Source: Simmondsia chinensis
Lineage: Eukaryota > Streptophyta > Magnoliopsida > Caryophyllales > Simmondsiaceae
Direction: 5' to 3'
Assembly: GCA_018398585.1 (NCBI GenBank)
Contig: JAGTTD010000012.1
Location: forward strand, 20,159,036-20,223,035
Length of the DNA stretch: 64,000 nucleotides
Numbering within the stretch: the first letter of the stretch is position 1; the number at the start of each line of letters is the position of its first letter. Made by a program: the position numbers and the translations under genes. The notes beneath the pieces are model-generated. The model did no database searches. It was not told the DNA's origin and saw only the letters and a list, made by a program, of their open reading frames with translations. Below are positions 23,930 through 35,649 of this stretch, piece after piece.

Positions 23930-25130
23930 GGACTTTCTTAGTTAGAAGAGTTTTATGTCTTTTAATATGCTCCCTCAACTATGGTCGGAGGTCCAATTAA
24001 TACATTGTGGCAAAGATGGGTGAATAGAAAAGGAGAGACTTTGTAAAGACATCAGCCAACTACTCTATTGGAATATATCATATTTCTTTTAAACATAGTG
24101 AAAATCAATATCAATATGTTTGGTTCCGTTATGGGCCACAAGATTAGCAGAGAGAAGAGTAGCAGAGGTATTATCACGTAGAAGCTTAAAAGAAGGTCAA
24201 AGGAAAGCAGCAATATCACAAAGTAAATGGTGAATACAATGTCTTGGCAACACAATATGCTAAGTTCACTGGTCCCACTTCGTGGATTATTTAGAAATAG
24301 TAGGTTGCTTCTTGACCGTCCAGGAAATTAAGTTCAGTCATAAATGACCACATAACTAGAAATTGAATATCCATTATTCAGACGACTTGTCAATCCACAT
24401 CACTATTTGCTGTTATGTGACTTCATCAATATAAGATGTCATGATTAAATGTATGCTTTGCCATATCCAAATGTGACTCCCTAGGTTAATGCATAAATTA
24501 ATTGACAAGGTTGACAACAAACAATGTGCCCAATCAAGTGAAGGTGAGGTATTGTAGTGTGCTACCGCACTCCTACACAGGATAGGTCAACTAGAAATTG
24601 CCTATCATTTTGAGATAAAACAACCTTTTCTGAAGAGGGGGGAGGGGAAGTGGTAATAGATTTGGCAGAAGACATGCCTAAACAATTGAACATTGTTAGT
24701 GTCATACTTATGATATTAAGAGGGGGTGGTAGTGTTAGGCCTCAATCCCAAAGAATTAGTATAAAATGGCCCCTTTTGTAGCAAACGTGAAGCAAAGAGC
24801 ATCAATGAGCGAGGAAATAACGTTGGGTTATCATTGATGATTGTTATGTCCTCGATAAAAATGAGTAGTACCACAATACAGTGACTCCTATGATAGACAA
24901 ATGGCAAGGTGTCAACATGAGAACGCAAAAATCAAAACGAAAGTAAAGTAGTAGTGAAGTACCGAAACCAAGCCTGAGGGCTTGTTCAAGTCCATAAATG
25001 GACTTACAAAGTTTACACGCATTATGTGGGAAGGCCGAGTGAATGAATCTAAGTGGTTGTTTCATGTATACTTCCCCATTGAAGATGCTATGTAGAAAAT
25101 GTGTTCTTAACATTGACCTATTGGATTTAA
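23930..25130 (-). pseudogene. Copia reverse transcriptase / RNase H remnant
   Basis: On the minus strand, 25113-24844 contains GEVYMKQPLRFIHS and CKLCKSIYGLEQA, the central RT motifs of copia. Further on, 24255-24000 holds broken RNase H pieces (NTSATLLSANLVAHN and an HID region) in shifting frames. The YVDD box is not readable. It ends near a purine-rich position and has no recognisable LTR. It may be the RT end of the older minus-strand copia whose gag, protease and integrase pieces lie at 34.7-42.2 kb. Confidence 0.7.
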
Positions 25131-25279
25131 AGACTCAAATATCAACCTAAGGGGTGGGTGGGGGTGAATTAGATTCTTTTGTGATAAATTGAAAACTTAT
25201 GCTTTAAAAGCCAATAACTAAAACGAAGAGCAAAAAAATATCATCCAAATAGTAAGTGCAAGAAACAAACAGAAGAGAA

Positions 25280-26289
25280 TGTTGGAAAAATGATACAAGC
25301 TAATCTTTAGTTTTTAAGAGAAGTTGTATCCCACATTGAAAAAATAGTGTGGATAATTCTTTTCCTAACAGGTACATTTATTTGTTGAAATATATATTTT
25401 AAAACCCGTTACTAGCCACTTACCTGGAACGGTTTAACGTCATTAAATTTGTGACCGTTTTTAGCCGTTGGAATTCATTGCACCGAATTTTAATGCATGT
25501 TACCATTACTAGCCATTTAGAGGCATTAAAATTGTAACTGTTGGAAATTTATTAACAATATAGCCGTTGCAATTTATTATGTCCGTTATTTTACCATTGT
25601 AAATTAAAAACCCATATTTATATGTTATAAATTCCCTTCACTCTCTCTCTCCCTCTCTTCAGTTTTCATTTTTTTTGATTTGCTTTGTCGTCCTCGCCGA
25701 TTCTCCTGCACTTCTAATTTCAGCTTATCTGTTTGTCTACGCCAGCAATCCGTTGCATAAGATCCGAATTCGGACTCGCATTTCTGGGTCGCTTTACTCT
25801 CTTCTCTAATTTGGGCAAAGTTCAAGGTATTCCTACCCGGCAATTAACGAGTGCACGTTAAGAGTCGGATTGCGTTAATCCTGGAGGACGGCCGCCGGTT
25901 ATACTGTATGCAGCAGTGCAGCGGCGAAATTGTCTTTTAGGACAGTGGTATTTACCACGGCGTGGTATCTTCATTTTGTAAGATCTTTTTGATTGCTCTC
26001 TCCTTCGGTATTCTAATCAGTTTTTCACTTTTCATGATTATCTATTTGATTGTTGTGTTTTAGGTACTTATCGTAAGATTTTTTGCTACGATTTTCGATG
26101 AATTTTACCGCTGTTTTTCGCTGTTTTTTCCTGCAATTTTGTAGAAATATTTTACTGCCATTTTCTTTGAAGTATTTTACAGCAGCATTACAACAGTATT
26201 TTACTATAGTTTTATACTGCAACATTTTATTGCAATTTTAACTGTGATTTCCTCTGCGATATTGCTGTTTTCACTGTTTTATATCAACA
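25280..26289. mobile_element. Solo LTR (about 1 kb)
   Basis: The sequence starts TGTTGGAAAAATG and ends TATCAACA. It is flanked by GAGAA at 25275-25279 and 26290-26294, a perfect 5-bp target duplication. A TTATAAATT box near 25625 and a pyrimidine-rich stretch after it fit a promoter in plus orientation. No primer site follows and no second copy lies nearby, so this is one LTR left after recombination between two. Copia type is likely from the TGTTGGAAAA start but not proven. A small minus-strand frame at 25625-25843 is incidental. Confidence 0.75.
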
Positions 26290-26294
26290 GAGAA

Positions 26295-27585
26295 GAGTAA
26301 TTGCACAATCAGTCAAGGTTAACAAAAGTTAGGGATATAGCAATAAAGATTAATAAACTCAATAAAAGATAAAACAAGCGGTGCTCACAAAAACTTTAGT
26401 AGAAATGAATAAGATGAAAACTTTAAAAGCCCAGTGACACAACAACAATGAAAACCAATTTTCTCTTCTTAGTTGGATGACTTAGATGAAGCACCTTAGC
26501 TCTTTGTAGACAACAGAAGTTCCAATTAGCCATTTGAAAGATTTTCAAAAAGTCCAAACGAAATTGGATTTCAAAAGTAGTTGTTATTTAGTTGTCGCTA
26601 TCATGTATGTTAAAACACAAGCCTTGTGTATTGAAACAAGGAGCTGTGTGTTGACACACAACTTCTGTGTTTCAGCCAAAGGTAGCTTGATGGGCTAGTT
26701 GTTGCTTTGTGTATCAAACGTGGTTTTTGGTTTCGACAGTCATCTTGCCTCGTGTGATTTTTCAAAATTTGCCCATTGTGCTTAATTTTGATTTTTCTTT
26801 ATGCTTGTTTTGGTATGTATAATTTTTTTAAATGAACCTATGTGTCACCATAAGAGATTTTGTTCACTAGCCCTTAATTAAGACATGACTCAGATAAGTC
26901 AATTTATAATAGATTACCATAAAAAAATAATTGTCTTTAGAGATCTTTATTGTAAGAAATATTTTGAAATCAAATTTTAAAATCTTTCAAAAACCTTTTT
27001 ATAAGAGCACCACCAATCAATAATGAGATATTCAACTCAATCAATATTTCTTGAAGCACATGGAAATGAATCATCTTCTCTTGACTTTAGTTCATTCTTC
27101 ACTTCAACTTTAAACATTTTTCTCTTGTCCATTCTCTTTGAACACTTGGTATCAAAATGATTTGATCTTTTTTTTTCTTGCTTTCCCATGAGTCACTTTT
27201 GGACAAGGTTAGAACTGTTACATATAATGACTGACTAAATATTATTATCATCAAAATTACAATGGGAATTACGTGAAATTTGAAGTGCTAGCTTCAACAT
27301 AAAAGCATTCAATAAGCTTTTAAAATTAAGAACCAATCTTGCAATCATTGATTTGCACAAGAATATTCATTCAAAACCATGTTATTCAACAATTGATAAC
27401 AAAACTAACTTTAAAAGTTAGTGACCAGTCGTGAAACTTTATCTCTTTCCCCTATTTAAAACGTTTTATGGATTAAATATCAATAATGATTAATTTCTCT
27501 TTCTCCTCCTATGTCATTAAATGTAAGAATAAATTTTTTTTGAAATACTATCTATTGATTTCTATCATATATATTTTTTTTTAGC
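26295..27585. other. AT-rich stretch, nothing recognised
   Basis: It contains a small TGTGTGTTGACACACA palindrome near 26645 and several A/T runs, with no reading frame above about 60 codons. A G-rich AAGGGGTGGGTGGGGGTGAA piece at 25150 and this stretch may be two halves of one unclassified repeat split by the solo LTR. Confidence 0.4.
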
Positions 27586-27590
27586 AAAAC

Positions 27591-27786
27591 TGTTGAGACT
27601 CCACATGTGAGCCTAATAATTAGAATCAAAGGATATGAGAGAGAAGAGATCACCTTATAAGCATAGTAGATTACTCCACCTATAGCAAATTGGTTTTAGG
27701 ATTGAACCCCACTTGGGCTTATATATGGATCTCATGTGTTCCAACTTCATGGGTGAGGCCTAAAAAGGCCCGTTGGATATTTAACA
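27591..27786 (+). repeat. TRIM 5' LTR
   Basis: 196 bp with TG...CA ends. It differs from its partner by several substitutions and a short deletion. Confidence 0.9.
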
Positions 27787-27956
27787 TGGTATTAGAGCGG
27801 ATTGATGATCCCGATGTCTTGTTTGTCGCACCATGTCCTCGTAAAAAGGGGTGCATTTGAATTTGTTGCACTGAGGGCCTCTTCAGTGAATGTTGGATCC
27901 AAGTGGATCGAAGAAGGCGACTATTGCATTGTCGTAATCTCACATGTGAGGGGGAG

Positions 27957-28158
27957 TGTTGAGACTTCACATATGAGCCTAATAATTAGAATCCCACATT
28001 GGAATTGTGAGAGAGAAGATATCACCTTATAAGCCTAGTGGATTATTCTATCTATAGCCAATTGGTTTTAGGATGGAACCCCACATGGGCTTATATGTGG
28101 ATCTCATGTGTTCCAATTTTGTGGGTCGGGCCCAAAAAGGCCCATTGGATATTTAACA
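27957..28158 (+). repeat. TRIM 3' LTR
   Basis: 202 bp, directly after the purine tract and followed by the AAAAC target duplication. Confidence 0.9.
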
Positions 28159-28453
28159 AAAACCAAGGCTGAAGGATGAAAAACTCATTAATAATCAAAA
28201 TCAGAGGTGATCTTAGATATAAGAGAGTATGTAGGATGACCCCACTACATATGATCACATGTATTCTTTGCCTGACAATTTGCATCATAATGCGCAGCAG
28301 TATTAAGATTTCTACGAATCCACTTACAAAAGCAAAAAAGCTGAAATTAAAAGTATGTCATGGACTATTGCCTCAACTCCCACGGGCCTCTGTGGATGAC
28401 AAAGCGTGCACCATACGTTTTCAATCGGAACAGATAACCACACGGCTGCAACC

Positions 28454-28857
28454 TGTTATGAATCGAAGAATTTCAATTGTAATTTCTGGTTGTAATTGTT
28501 GATAAGTGTTTCATTATTGAGTTGTTAGATTTTAATTGTCGGTTGGGGTAGGTTTTGGCACCAAAAACAGTTGGTCGGTCAAATCGGGTCAATGGTGAGG
28601 GTTTGCTGCAGATTTTTGGCGCGAAAGGCTGTTAGTTGGTCTAGTTTGAATTTGTCTTGATACAATGTGCCCAAATATGTACAAATAGGGTCCTAAGCAT
28701 GTAATTCAAGTATCCAATTAATAAAAATCAGAATTCCTTTTGAAATTACTCTCTTTTCTCTTCTCTTTCTCTATTTTTCATCCCCTTTCACATCTTTTCT
28801 CATCTCAACTCTTTCTTCTACAAGGTTAGACTTCTAATTTCGAATTGGAAGCTAACA
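28454..28857 (+). repeat. Chromovirus 5' LTR
   Basis: 404 bp, followed by a primer site (TTAGTATCATAGCTGG, from about 28859). The TATA position reads GTACAAATAG, where the 3' LTR has GTATAAATAG, so the 5' promoter box has probably been lost by a point change. Confidence 0.9.
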
Positions 28858-28923
28858 ATTAGTATCATAGCTGGTTCAAGCAATCAATTGATTGATTGAG
28901 GCTCGCAAAAATCAAGGAAAATC

Positions 28924-30146
28924 ATGACCGATGGTGTAAGAACTAGGTCCGGTGCTGGTGGAGTGAATGCAACTGGTCAGAATTTGGATTATGCTGCTGC
29001 AGTTGCTAGCAATGCGATCGGACCTCAAAATGTTACTAAAGAAGATCTTCAAGATTTACAGAAAAGTTTTGATCAAAAGATGGATAGAATTCTATCATTG
29101 TTGTTGGAAAAAGAAGCAAAGGATGCAAAGGTGCAAGATCGGTTACAGCAAATTGAAGTGAAGATGGTACACTTGCAAGATCAAGTTAATAAGCAAGGAG
29201 AATCAAGTGTTGATGCAATCTTGAAGCCTGTGAGTCAGATCTTTCATTCGGTTGAAGCAGATCAGCAGCAAAACAATGCTGACAGGCCTGAAGGTCTGGT
29301 GAGGAACCGAGGAAGTCTCCGATAATGCAGCCGGATGTAGGACCTTCAATTAACGTCAAATCAGCTGAGAATCAACCTTTGCAACCTAAAATTGATGTAG
29401 ACAATCAGGATCGAGCCTCTGGACAAGTACATTGCAAACCTAAAGCTTTGAATGCAGACCGCAATGATAGGCCACAGAATTCAGTTTTGCAGCGCAGAGT
29501 GGAATTTGATGAGCTCGATCATTTTGACAGACCTCCTTATCGATAGTACCAGCATAGATCAGTGAGTAATGACATTATATCTGGGGGTAGGAGTGGTAAT
29601 TACAGGCAGCCAAGAGTAGAAATTGATCCTTTTAATGGTAAACAACTGGAATCATGGCTAAGGAGATGTGATCGGTATTTTCTATATTACAACATACCTG
29701 ATGAGGAAAAGCTCTTGCTGGCTGCAGTTCATTTACATGGTGACCATGAGGTTTGGTATTATAGTTTGTTGAAAAGCAAACCGAATCTTTCTTGGGGCAA
29801 ATTTGTAGAAGAAATGCGTGAACGATATGGAGAAGGTGAATCAACGGATGTGGTTGATAGCTTTAACAAGTTGTTTCAAACTTCAATTTTGAGAGAGTAT
29901 ATGCTTAGATTTGAGAACTTAAGAGCCAACTTGCTGTCAGTTTTGTCCATAGCTCCTGAGGAGGCTGAATCATATTATGTTTCATGCTTTGTGAGTGAAT
30001 TGAAGCCAAGGATCAAGAACATGGTGAAAGCCATTGGTCCTAAGACTTTGTCAAGTGCTTACAACAAGGCAAAATTGATTGAAGCTACTCAAGTCCAATC
30101 AAGTGACAAGATTAAGCAGCACGGCAGCAAGTTCAAACCTCAGTAG
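28924..30146 (+). pseudogene. Chromovirus gag
   Basis: It starts MTDGVRTRSGAGG at 28924 and then has a helical, coiled-coil-like stretch to 29325. A frameshift there leads to a second frame (29325-29546), then a TAG and a third segment (29562-30146) in the same frame. That segment carries the Retrotrans_gag capsid domain (DPFNGKQLESWLRRCDRYF; MRERYGEGE). The zinc knuckle follows near 30205-30235 in another frame as RCNQPYQPGHRC, with its first cysteine missing. In intact relatives gag forms the particle that packages element RNA. At least two frameshifts and two stops are visible. Confidence 0.85.
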
Positions 30147-30351
30147 AAGAATTCCAGTACTGGTTTTAAGCGTGCTGTTGACAGAAGTTCTGTGAGGCTT
30201 TTTCTTTCGTTGTAATCAACCATATCAGCCTGGTCATAGGTGCAAAACACAAGCATTGATGTATGCAAGGGGGTCCCGTGCTGAAGCTGATTCTGGCAGT
30301 GACCGATCAGATGCAGAACAGGACAGTGTTGATTATACTTCATAAGAGGAA

Positions 30352-32511
30352 TTGAGTGATGATGAAGTGGAGATATCAATGAAGGCTTTGACCGATAGTG
30401 GAGCTCATAACACTAACAAAATCAGAGGCAAGGCTGGTAAACACTCCATCATTGTCCTTATTGATAGTGGGAGCACTCATAGTTTCGTTGATCCCAAGTT
30501 GATTAAGAAGGTTAAGCATGAGGTGACAAAGACTCATCCCTTGGCGGTGATGGTGGCTGATGAAAACTCCTTGACAACTCAAAACAAGTGCTTAGCATTC
30601 CCATGGTCTATGCAAGATCATCAATTCACTTTTGATTTCAGAGTTCTTCCTTTGGGAGGTTGTGATATGGTGCTTGGGGTGGATTGGATGAGAACCTTTA
30701 ACCCGGTTGTGTTTGATTTGGATAGGATGACCATGGAATTTGAGGTTCATGGCACCAAAGTATCCTTGAAAGGCATATCAGAGGAAGCTCGACTCAAGTT
30801 GATTGATGGCAAACGTGTGCAAGATGGAATCAAGAAGAAGGCAATACAATGGATAGGGCATTTGTTCATGTTATCTTTGGTAGAGTTGCAGCAGGACCTA
30901 CAATCAGAGGTACAGTCCTTAATGGATGAATTTGGGGACATTTTTGAGCAGCCTAAGAGGCTTCCACCTCAAAGGAGTGTGGATCATGCCATTCCATTGC
31001 GTGCAAATGCTGATCCGGTGAAGATTAGACCTTATTGGTATGCTCATGGCCAAAAGACAGAGCTAGAGAGGCAAGTTTAGGAACTTCTTCACATGAGTTT
31101 CATTAGACCAAGCCATAGTCCTTTTGCGTCACCTGTGATCCTCGTGAAGAAGAAAGATGGCTCGGCTAGAATGTGCATTGATTACCGTCGGTTGAATGCT
31201 CTAACAGTGAAGGATAAGTTTCCCCATCCCGATCATAGATGATTTGCTTGACAAGCTACATGGAGCATGCTTCTTTTCAAAGCTTAATTTGAGGCAAGGG
31301 TATCATCAAATCAGGGTTCTCAAGCCAGATATCTACAAGACAGCTTTTCAGACTCACCATGGCCACTTCGAGTTTGTTATTATGCCTTTCGGTTTAACAA
31401 ATGCTCCGGCCACTTTTCAAGCAGCCATGAATGACGTTTTCAAGCCTTTTTTGAGGAAATCAGTGCTCATTTTCTTTGATGACATACTGATTTACAGCTC
31501 AACATATGAAGCTCATCTCACTCACCTCAGACAAGTCTTTGTGGTGATGCGGCAACACAAGTTCTTTGCCAAGTTGTCCAAATGTTCGTTTGCTCAAAAT
31601 AAGCTTGAGTATTTGGGTCATGTCATCTCACAAAAGGGAGTTTCTACCGATCCTAATAAGATCGTGCAATGCAAGATTGGCCAATTCCGATCACCTTGAA
31701 GCAATTGAGAGGTTTTTTGGGATTGACCGGGTATTATAGAAAATTCATTAAGGGTTTTGGTTCTATTGCCAAACCTTTAACCGAACTCTTGAAGAAGGAT
31801 GCTTTTGCATGGAATGAGAGATCTCAAGTTGCATTTGAAGCTCTTAAAGCTGCAATGTGTACTGCTCCGGTATTGTCAATGCCAAACTTCACCGAAAGCT
31901 TTGTTTTGGAGACCAATGCAAGTGGTACTGGTATTGGGGCTGTTCTTTCTCAAGGTGGAAGGCCTATTGCTTACTTGAGTCAAGCTCTTAGTCCCAAGCA
32001 TCAAGCCATGTTGACCTATGAGAAAGAGTATCTAGCAATTCTCTTAGCTGTGGAGAAATGGAGGCATTACTTGGAGGGTCACAAGTTCATCATTCGAACG
32101 GATCACCAAAGCCTCAAGCATCTCCTTGAGCAAAAGATTGTGTCAAGAATTCAAAAGAAAGGTCTCATGAAAATGCTTGGCCTTGATTATGACATTGAGT
32201 ACCGAAGGGGCAAAGAAAATGTTGCAGCCGATGCTTTGTCTAGGAAGTTTGAAGACACTGAAGTTGGGTACTGCATTGCTACTACCATGGTGATTCCTTC
32301 ATGGATGGAGGAGCTTTATAAGTCCTATGAGGGTGATCCATTTGCACAAGAAAGTGTTGCTGCTGTTCTTGTGAATGAAGCCGAAAGGGATACACCAGAA
32401 ACTGAAACTTCAGTGCAGAGGGGGCTGATTCGAGTGCACAGCAAGCTCTATGTGGGATCTGCTACTGATTTGAGAAATCAGATCATACATGCTTCTCATG
32501 ATGCAGCTTAG
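30352..32511 (+). pseudogene. Chromovirus protease, reverse transcriptase and RNase H
   Basis: The aspartic protease has LIDSGSTHSFVD at about 30460 and GCDMVLGVDWM at about 30660. The RT entry (PPQRSVDHAIPL) is followed by a TAG at 31078-31080, then [20 protein letters not shown] and [11 protein letters not shown]. An extra base near 31220 shifts the frame to 31244-31699, which contains [26 protein letters not shown] and the catalytic box FFDDILIYS. Another shift at about 31670 leads to GFLGLTGYYRKF and the RNase H region (LETNASGTGIGAVL; RTDHQSLKHLLEQ; ENVAADALSRK). Catalytic residues are mostly kept; the defects are frame breaks. Confidence 0.88.
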
Positions 32512-33740
32512 GGAGGCCATGCCGATATAGAAGGCACATATCAAAGAATTAAAGCATACTTTACATGGCCAAGCATGAAGAAAGAAGTAAGTGAGTATGT
32601 GAAGGCTTGTGAAGTATGTCAACAAACGAAGTTGGGAAAGGGTCTACTTCAACCACTTCCTATTCCGGATGGAGCATGGATTAATATAGCATGGATTTCA
32701 TCTAGGGGTTACCGAGGTCTGAAGGCAAGGAGGTTATATGGGTAGTGGTGGATCGTTTCACCAAGTATAGCCATTTCATTGCTCTTGCTCGACCCGTTAC
32801 CGCTGAAAAATTGGCAAGAACCTTCCTCGACAACATTTACAAATTACATGGATTGCCTCAATCCATTGTGTCAGATCGAGACAAGATTTTCACAAGCACA
32901 TTTTGGAGGGAGTTGTTCAAGTTGATGGGTACCGCATTGGCACTTAGTTCCTCTTATTATCCTCAAACGGATGGCCAAATCGAACGAGTCAACCAATGTG
33001 TGGAGCAATACCTTCGAAGTATAGTTTTCTTAAGGCCTAAGGAGTGGAATCATTGGCTTTCTTTGGCGGAGTTTTGGTTCAACACTCACTTCCATACATC
33101 AATTGGCACTTCACCCTTCCAAGCTTTGTATGGTTATTCCCCTCCTTCACCCATGCTGCTGCAACAACCGAGGGAGATTGATTCTGCAGCAACTAATTTA
33201 GTGTAGCAGAGGAGGCATTTTATGCAAGTGCTTAAGGATAATCTCCAACAAGCTCGGGCTAGAATGAAATTTTATGCCGACAAAAAGAGGGTAGACAAAA
33301 ACTATGAAGTTAGAGACATGGTCTACCTTAAATTACAAACATATAGGCAGTCTTCCTTGGCTGTCAGGCGTAATGTCAAGCTAAGTGCTCGTTTCTTTGG
33401 TCCATACAAAATCTTGGAGAAAGTTGGCAATGTTGCATATAAGCTTGACTTACCTTCGCATTCATACATTCACCCGGTGTTCCATGTTTCCCTACTTAAA
33501 AAGCAGTTCAAGAAAGGTGCTGCAGCTGCCTGAGATCCACTTGATGCAGAATCAAATGGGGTGCTGGTGCTGCAGCCTGCTGCTGTTAAAGCCCGGAGGT
33601 CACTGCAGCATGATCACGGTGCTGTGCAAGAGGTGTTAGTGACTTGAAGCAACTTGAACAAGAGTTTGATGACTTGGGAAAATTGCAATTTCTTAAAGAG
33701 CCAATTCCCAAATTTTACTTCTTGAGGATAAGAAGTTTCT
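32512..33740 (+). pseudogene. Chromovirus integrase with degraded chromodomain
   Basis: The zinc-binding region (GHADIEGTYQRIKAYF, CEVCQQTKLGKG) continues the RNase H frame after a TAG at 32509-32511. A shift near 32690 gives the core: VVVDRFTKYSHF, VSDRDKIFTS and YPQTDGQIERVN supply the D, D and E. The C-terminus has ARARMKFYADKKR and HPVFHVSLLKK. After a TGA at 33531 the same frame continues with LMTWENCNFLKSQFPNF, the end of a chromodomain, though a tryptophan codon has become TGA just before it. Chromodomains in this group direct insertion to marked chromatin. Confidence 0.85.
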
Positions 33741-33754
33741 CAAGAGAGAGGGAA

Positions 33755-34158
33755 TGTTATGAATCAAAGAATTTTAATTATAATTTCTGGTTGTAATTGT
33801 TGATAAGTGTTTCATTGTTGAGCTGTTAGATTTTAATTGTCAGTTGGGGTAGGTTTTGGCACCAAAAACAGTTGGTCGTTCAAACGGGGTCAATGGTGAG
33901 GGTTTGCTGTAGATTTTTGGCGCGAAAGGCTGTTAGTTGGTCTAGTTTGAATTTGTCTTGATAGAATGTGCCCAAATATGTATAAATAGGGTCCTAAGCA
34001 TGTAATTCAAGTATCCAATTAATAAAAATCAGAATTCCTTTTGAAATTACTCTCTTTTCTCATCTCCTTCTCTATTTCTTATCCCCTTTCACTTCTTTTC
34101 TCATCTCAACTCTTTCTTCTACAAGGTTAGACTTCTAATTTCGAATTGGAAGCTAACA
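33755..34158 (+). repeat. Chromovirus 3' LTR
   Basis: 404 bp, directly after the purine-rich AAGAGAGAGGGAA and followed by CAACC. TATAAATA is intact at 33981-33988. Confidence 0.9.
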
Positions 34159-34163
34159 CAACC

Positions 34164-34739
34164 TTGATCCACCACCAACGAAATTGGAGATGATAGACAC
34201 AGGGGAGACTGAGGCCAACAGTGGTGGCATAGGATTGATTTAGAATGAGAACTCGACATGAAGGTCAAGCTTAGGTGCAAGTTATCCCGTAGCCAGGGGC
34301 ATGTAGATGTGGTAGTGCCACCATCCTCTAGCAAGCCTATAATATGTTGGTGTCAGGTAGAAGATGTGAGGGGCGTAGGTGGGCAACCTAAACCCACAGC
34401 AAGCGTGGCATAGCCCCCATCTAGGGGCAAGAGGGGTAAGGATACCTACCCACAGTTGTTTAGGGCAAAAAGGAGGAGTAGAAGGGAGATTGTGACCAGA
34501 GTTGGGGCAACCAATGAGGTGTGTGCTAATGTGCCTAACAGAAAGAGTGCTTGGCAGAAGTAACATAGCCACTTGAGTAACCCTGGCCCCTGCAATGGTT
34601 AAGACACTGACATCACTCATAATCTTGTGCACTAGGAAGATACATGCAATCGACTAGCGCCAGTTTGGTAGATGCTATTGGGGTAACACTCACTGCCCAA
34701 TAAGCAAAAAGAATAAAAATGAGGGACTTGACGATATTG
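34164..34739. other. Unclassified stretch between chromovirus and copia fragment
   Basis: Small minus-strand frames (34119-34334 and 34282-34632) have no recognised motif. By position it should be part of the older minus-strand copia around the nested insertions, but no RT or integrase motif is readable. Confidence 0.35.
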
Positions 34740-35130
34740 TAGCTTAAAAGGTCTACAATCATTTCAAATGGTGAGAAGGTACTTGATATATGATGAAAGT
34801 GGCAGTGACTTTGTTATCAACCCAAACCTTGCAAAGCATATTGGGCTTAAGAATCATAGTACAAGCCACTTCTAATGTATATTTATATATTTCCTTTGCA
34901 ACCCCATTCTACTACAAAGTGCATGGAAATGACAATCTATAATGAACTACAAGAGTCTCTGAAAACTGATGAAGATCAAGGTTGTCATATTCACGACCTA
35001 CTTCACTTTGAAAACTTTTTACTTCAGAATTAAACTGGAGCTCAACAAATGTCTTCAATTGTTTAAAAGCATTCAAAGCATTAGACATGATATGCTACAG
35101 ATAAAGCCTTAAGGCATCCGGAGAGATGCA
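34740..35130 (-). pseudogene. Copia integrase fragment
   Basis: On the minus strand, frames read VKSFQSEVGREYDNL (from the conserved SDNG.EF region) and then, after two stops, NGVAKEIYKYTLEVA, the decayed form of the QQNGVAERKHRH segment. The second catalytic D and the E region are thus recognisable though mutated. It is probably one piece of an older copia whose gag/protease end lies at 41727-42160. Confidence 0.65.
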
Positions 35131-35506
35131 TGCAAGGAGTGCTAAGGGGAAGGGGGTTGGAAAATATTTTTAAAATATTTTTTAAAGTACATAAATAAAC
35201 ACATCAGAAAATTTAAATTTGATTAAATTTAGGACCTCCACTAATATATATAAAAAATAAAGGGAAGAAACAAAAAAAAAAAAGAAAATTAAGAAATCTT
35301 ACCCGAAAAAAAAGAATAACAACACTTGCCATAAATTTTTGATACACTAAAGTCTTCTTCACTGTCTTCTCTAAAAAACTTAAAGAGTGCGGATGTTTCG
35401 AAATATTTCACCTAGGAAAATTTCAGGAAGGAATTAATCCTTTTTTGTTATGAAGAATAAAATTTTTTCATAATTTTATTTATTTTGCATTTTGACTTTT
35501 TTACCC

Positions 35507-35532
35507 CATATATATATATATATATATATATG
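35507..35532. repeat. (TA)n microsatellite
   Basis: About thirteen TA units in AT-rich sequence. Confidence 0.9.
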
Positions 35533-35649
35533 TGAATCATTTCTTGAATATTGTTTAGCTAAAACTCATCTGTCTTCAAAAATTATGTAATATGAAAATT
35601 TTTTTTTTCATACCAAATTTCAATTTCGTTCACTTGAAAAACTTCGGCC

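Larger units (their letters stand above)
27591..28158 (+). mobile_element. Complete TRIM (miniature LTR retrotransposon)
   Basis: Two direct repeats, 27591-27786 (196 bp) and 27957-28158 (202 bp), both start TGTTGAGACT and end ATATTTAACA. The internal region is only 170 bp. It begins directly with TGGTATTAGAGCGG (27787-27800), an initiator tRNA-Met primer site, and ends with the purine tract GTGAGGGGGAG (27946-27956). AAAAC flanks both sides (27586-27590; 28159-28163). The internal part encodes nothing, so it must have been moved by proteins of another element. It carries no 5S rRNA-like sequence and is not of the Cassandra type. The 5' LTR has lost the CCACATTGGAATTG stretch present in the 3' LTR. 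Confidence 0.92.
28454..34158 (+). mobile_element. Complete Ty3/gypsy chromovirus, pseudogenised
   Basis: Two 404-bp LTRs (28454-28857 and 33755-34158) start TGTTATGAATC and end AGCTAACA. The flanks are CAACC at 28449-28453 and 34159-34163, a perfect target duplication. Order inside: primer site, gag, protease, RT, RNase H, integrase, chromodomain, purine tract (AAGAGAGAGGGAA). Order, short LTRs and total length of 5.7 kb fit the small plant chromoviruses, possibly the Reina lineage. I counted about 17 differences between the LTRs by eye (roughly 4%). Pol is broken by stops and frameshifts, so it is not autonomous now. Confidence 0.92.

Noticed and set aside
25625..25843. A 72-codon basic minus-strand frame
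   Set aside because: It lies inside the solo LTR, opposite its pyrimidine-rich leader; composition alone explains it.
27787..27956. TRIM internal region as a possible Cassandra-type element
   Set aside because: No 5S rRNA-like promoter sequence is present in the LTRs.
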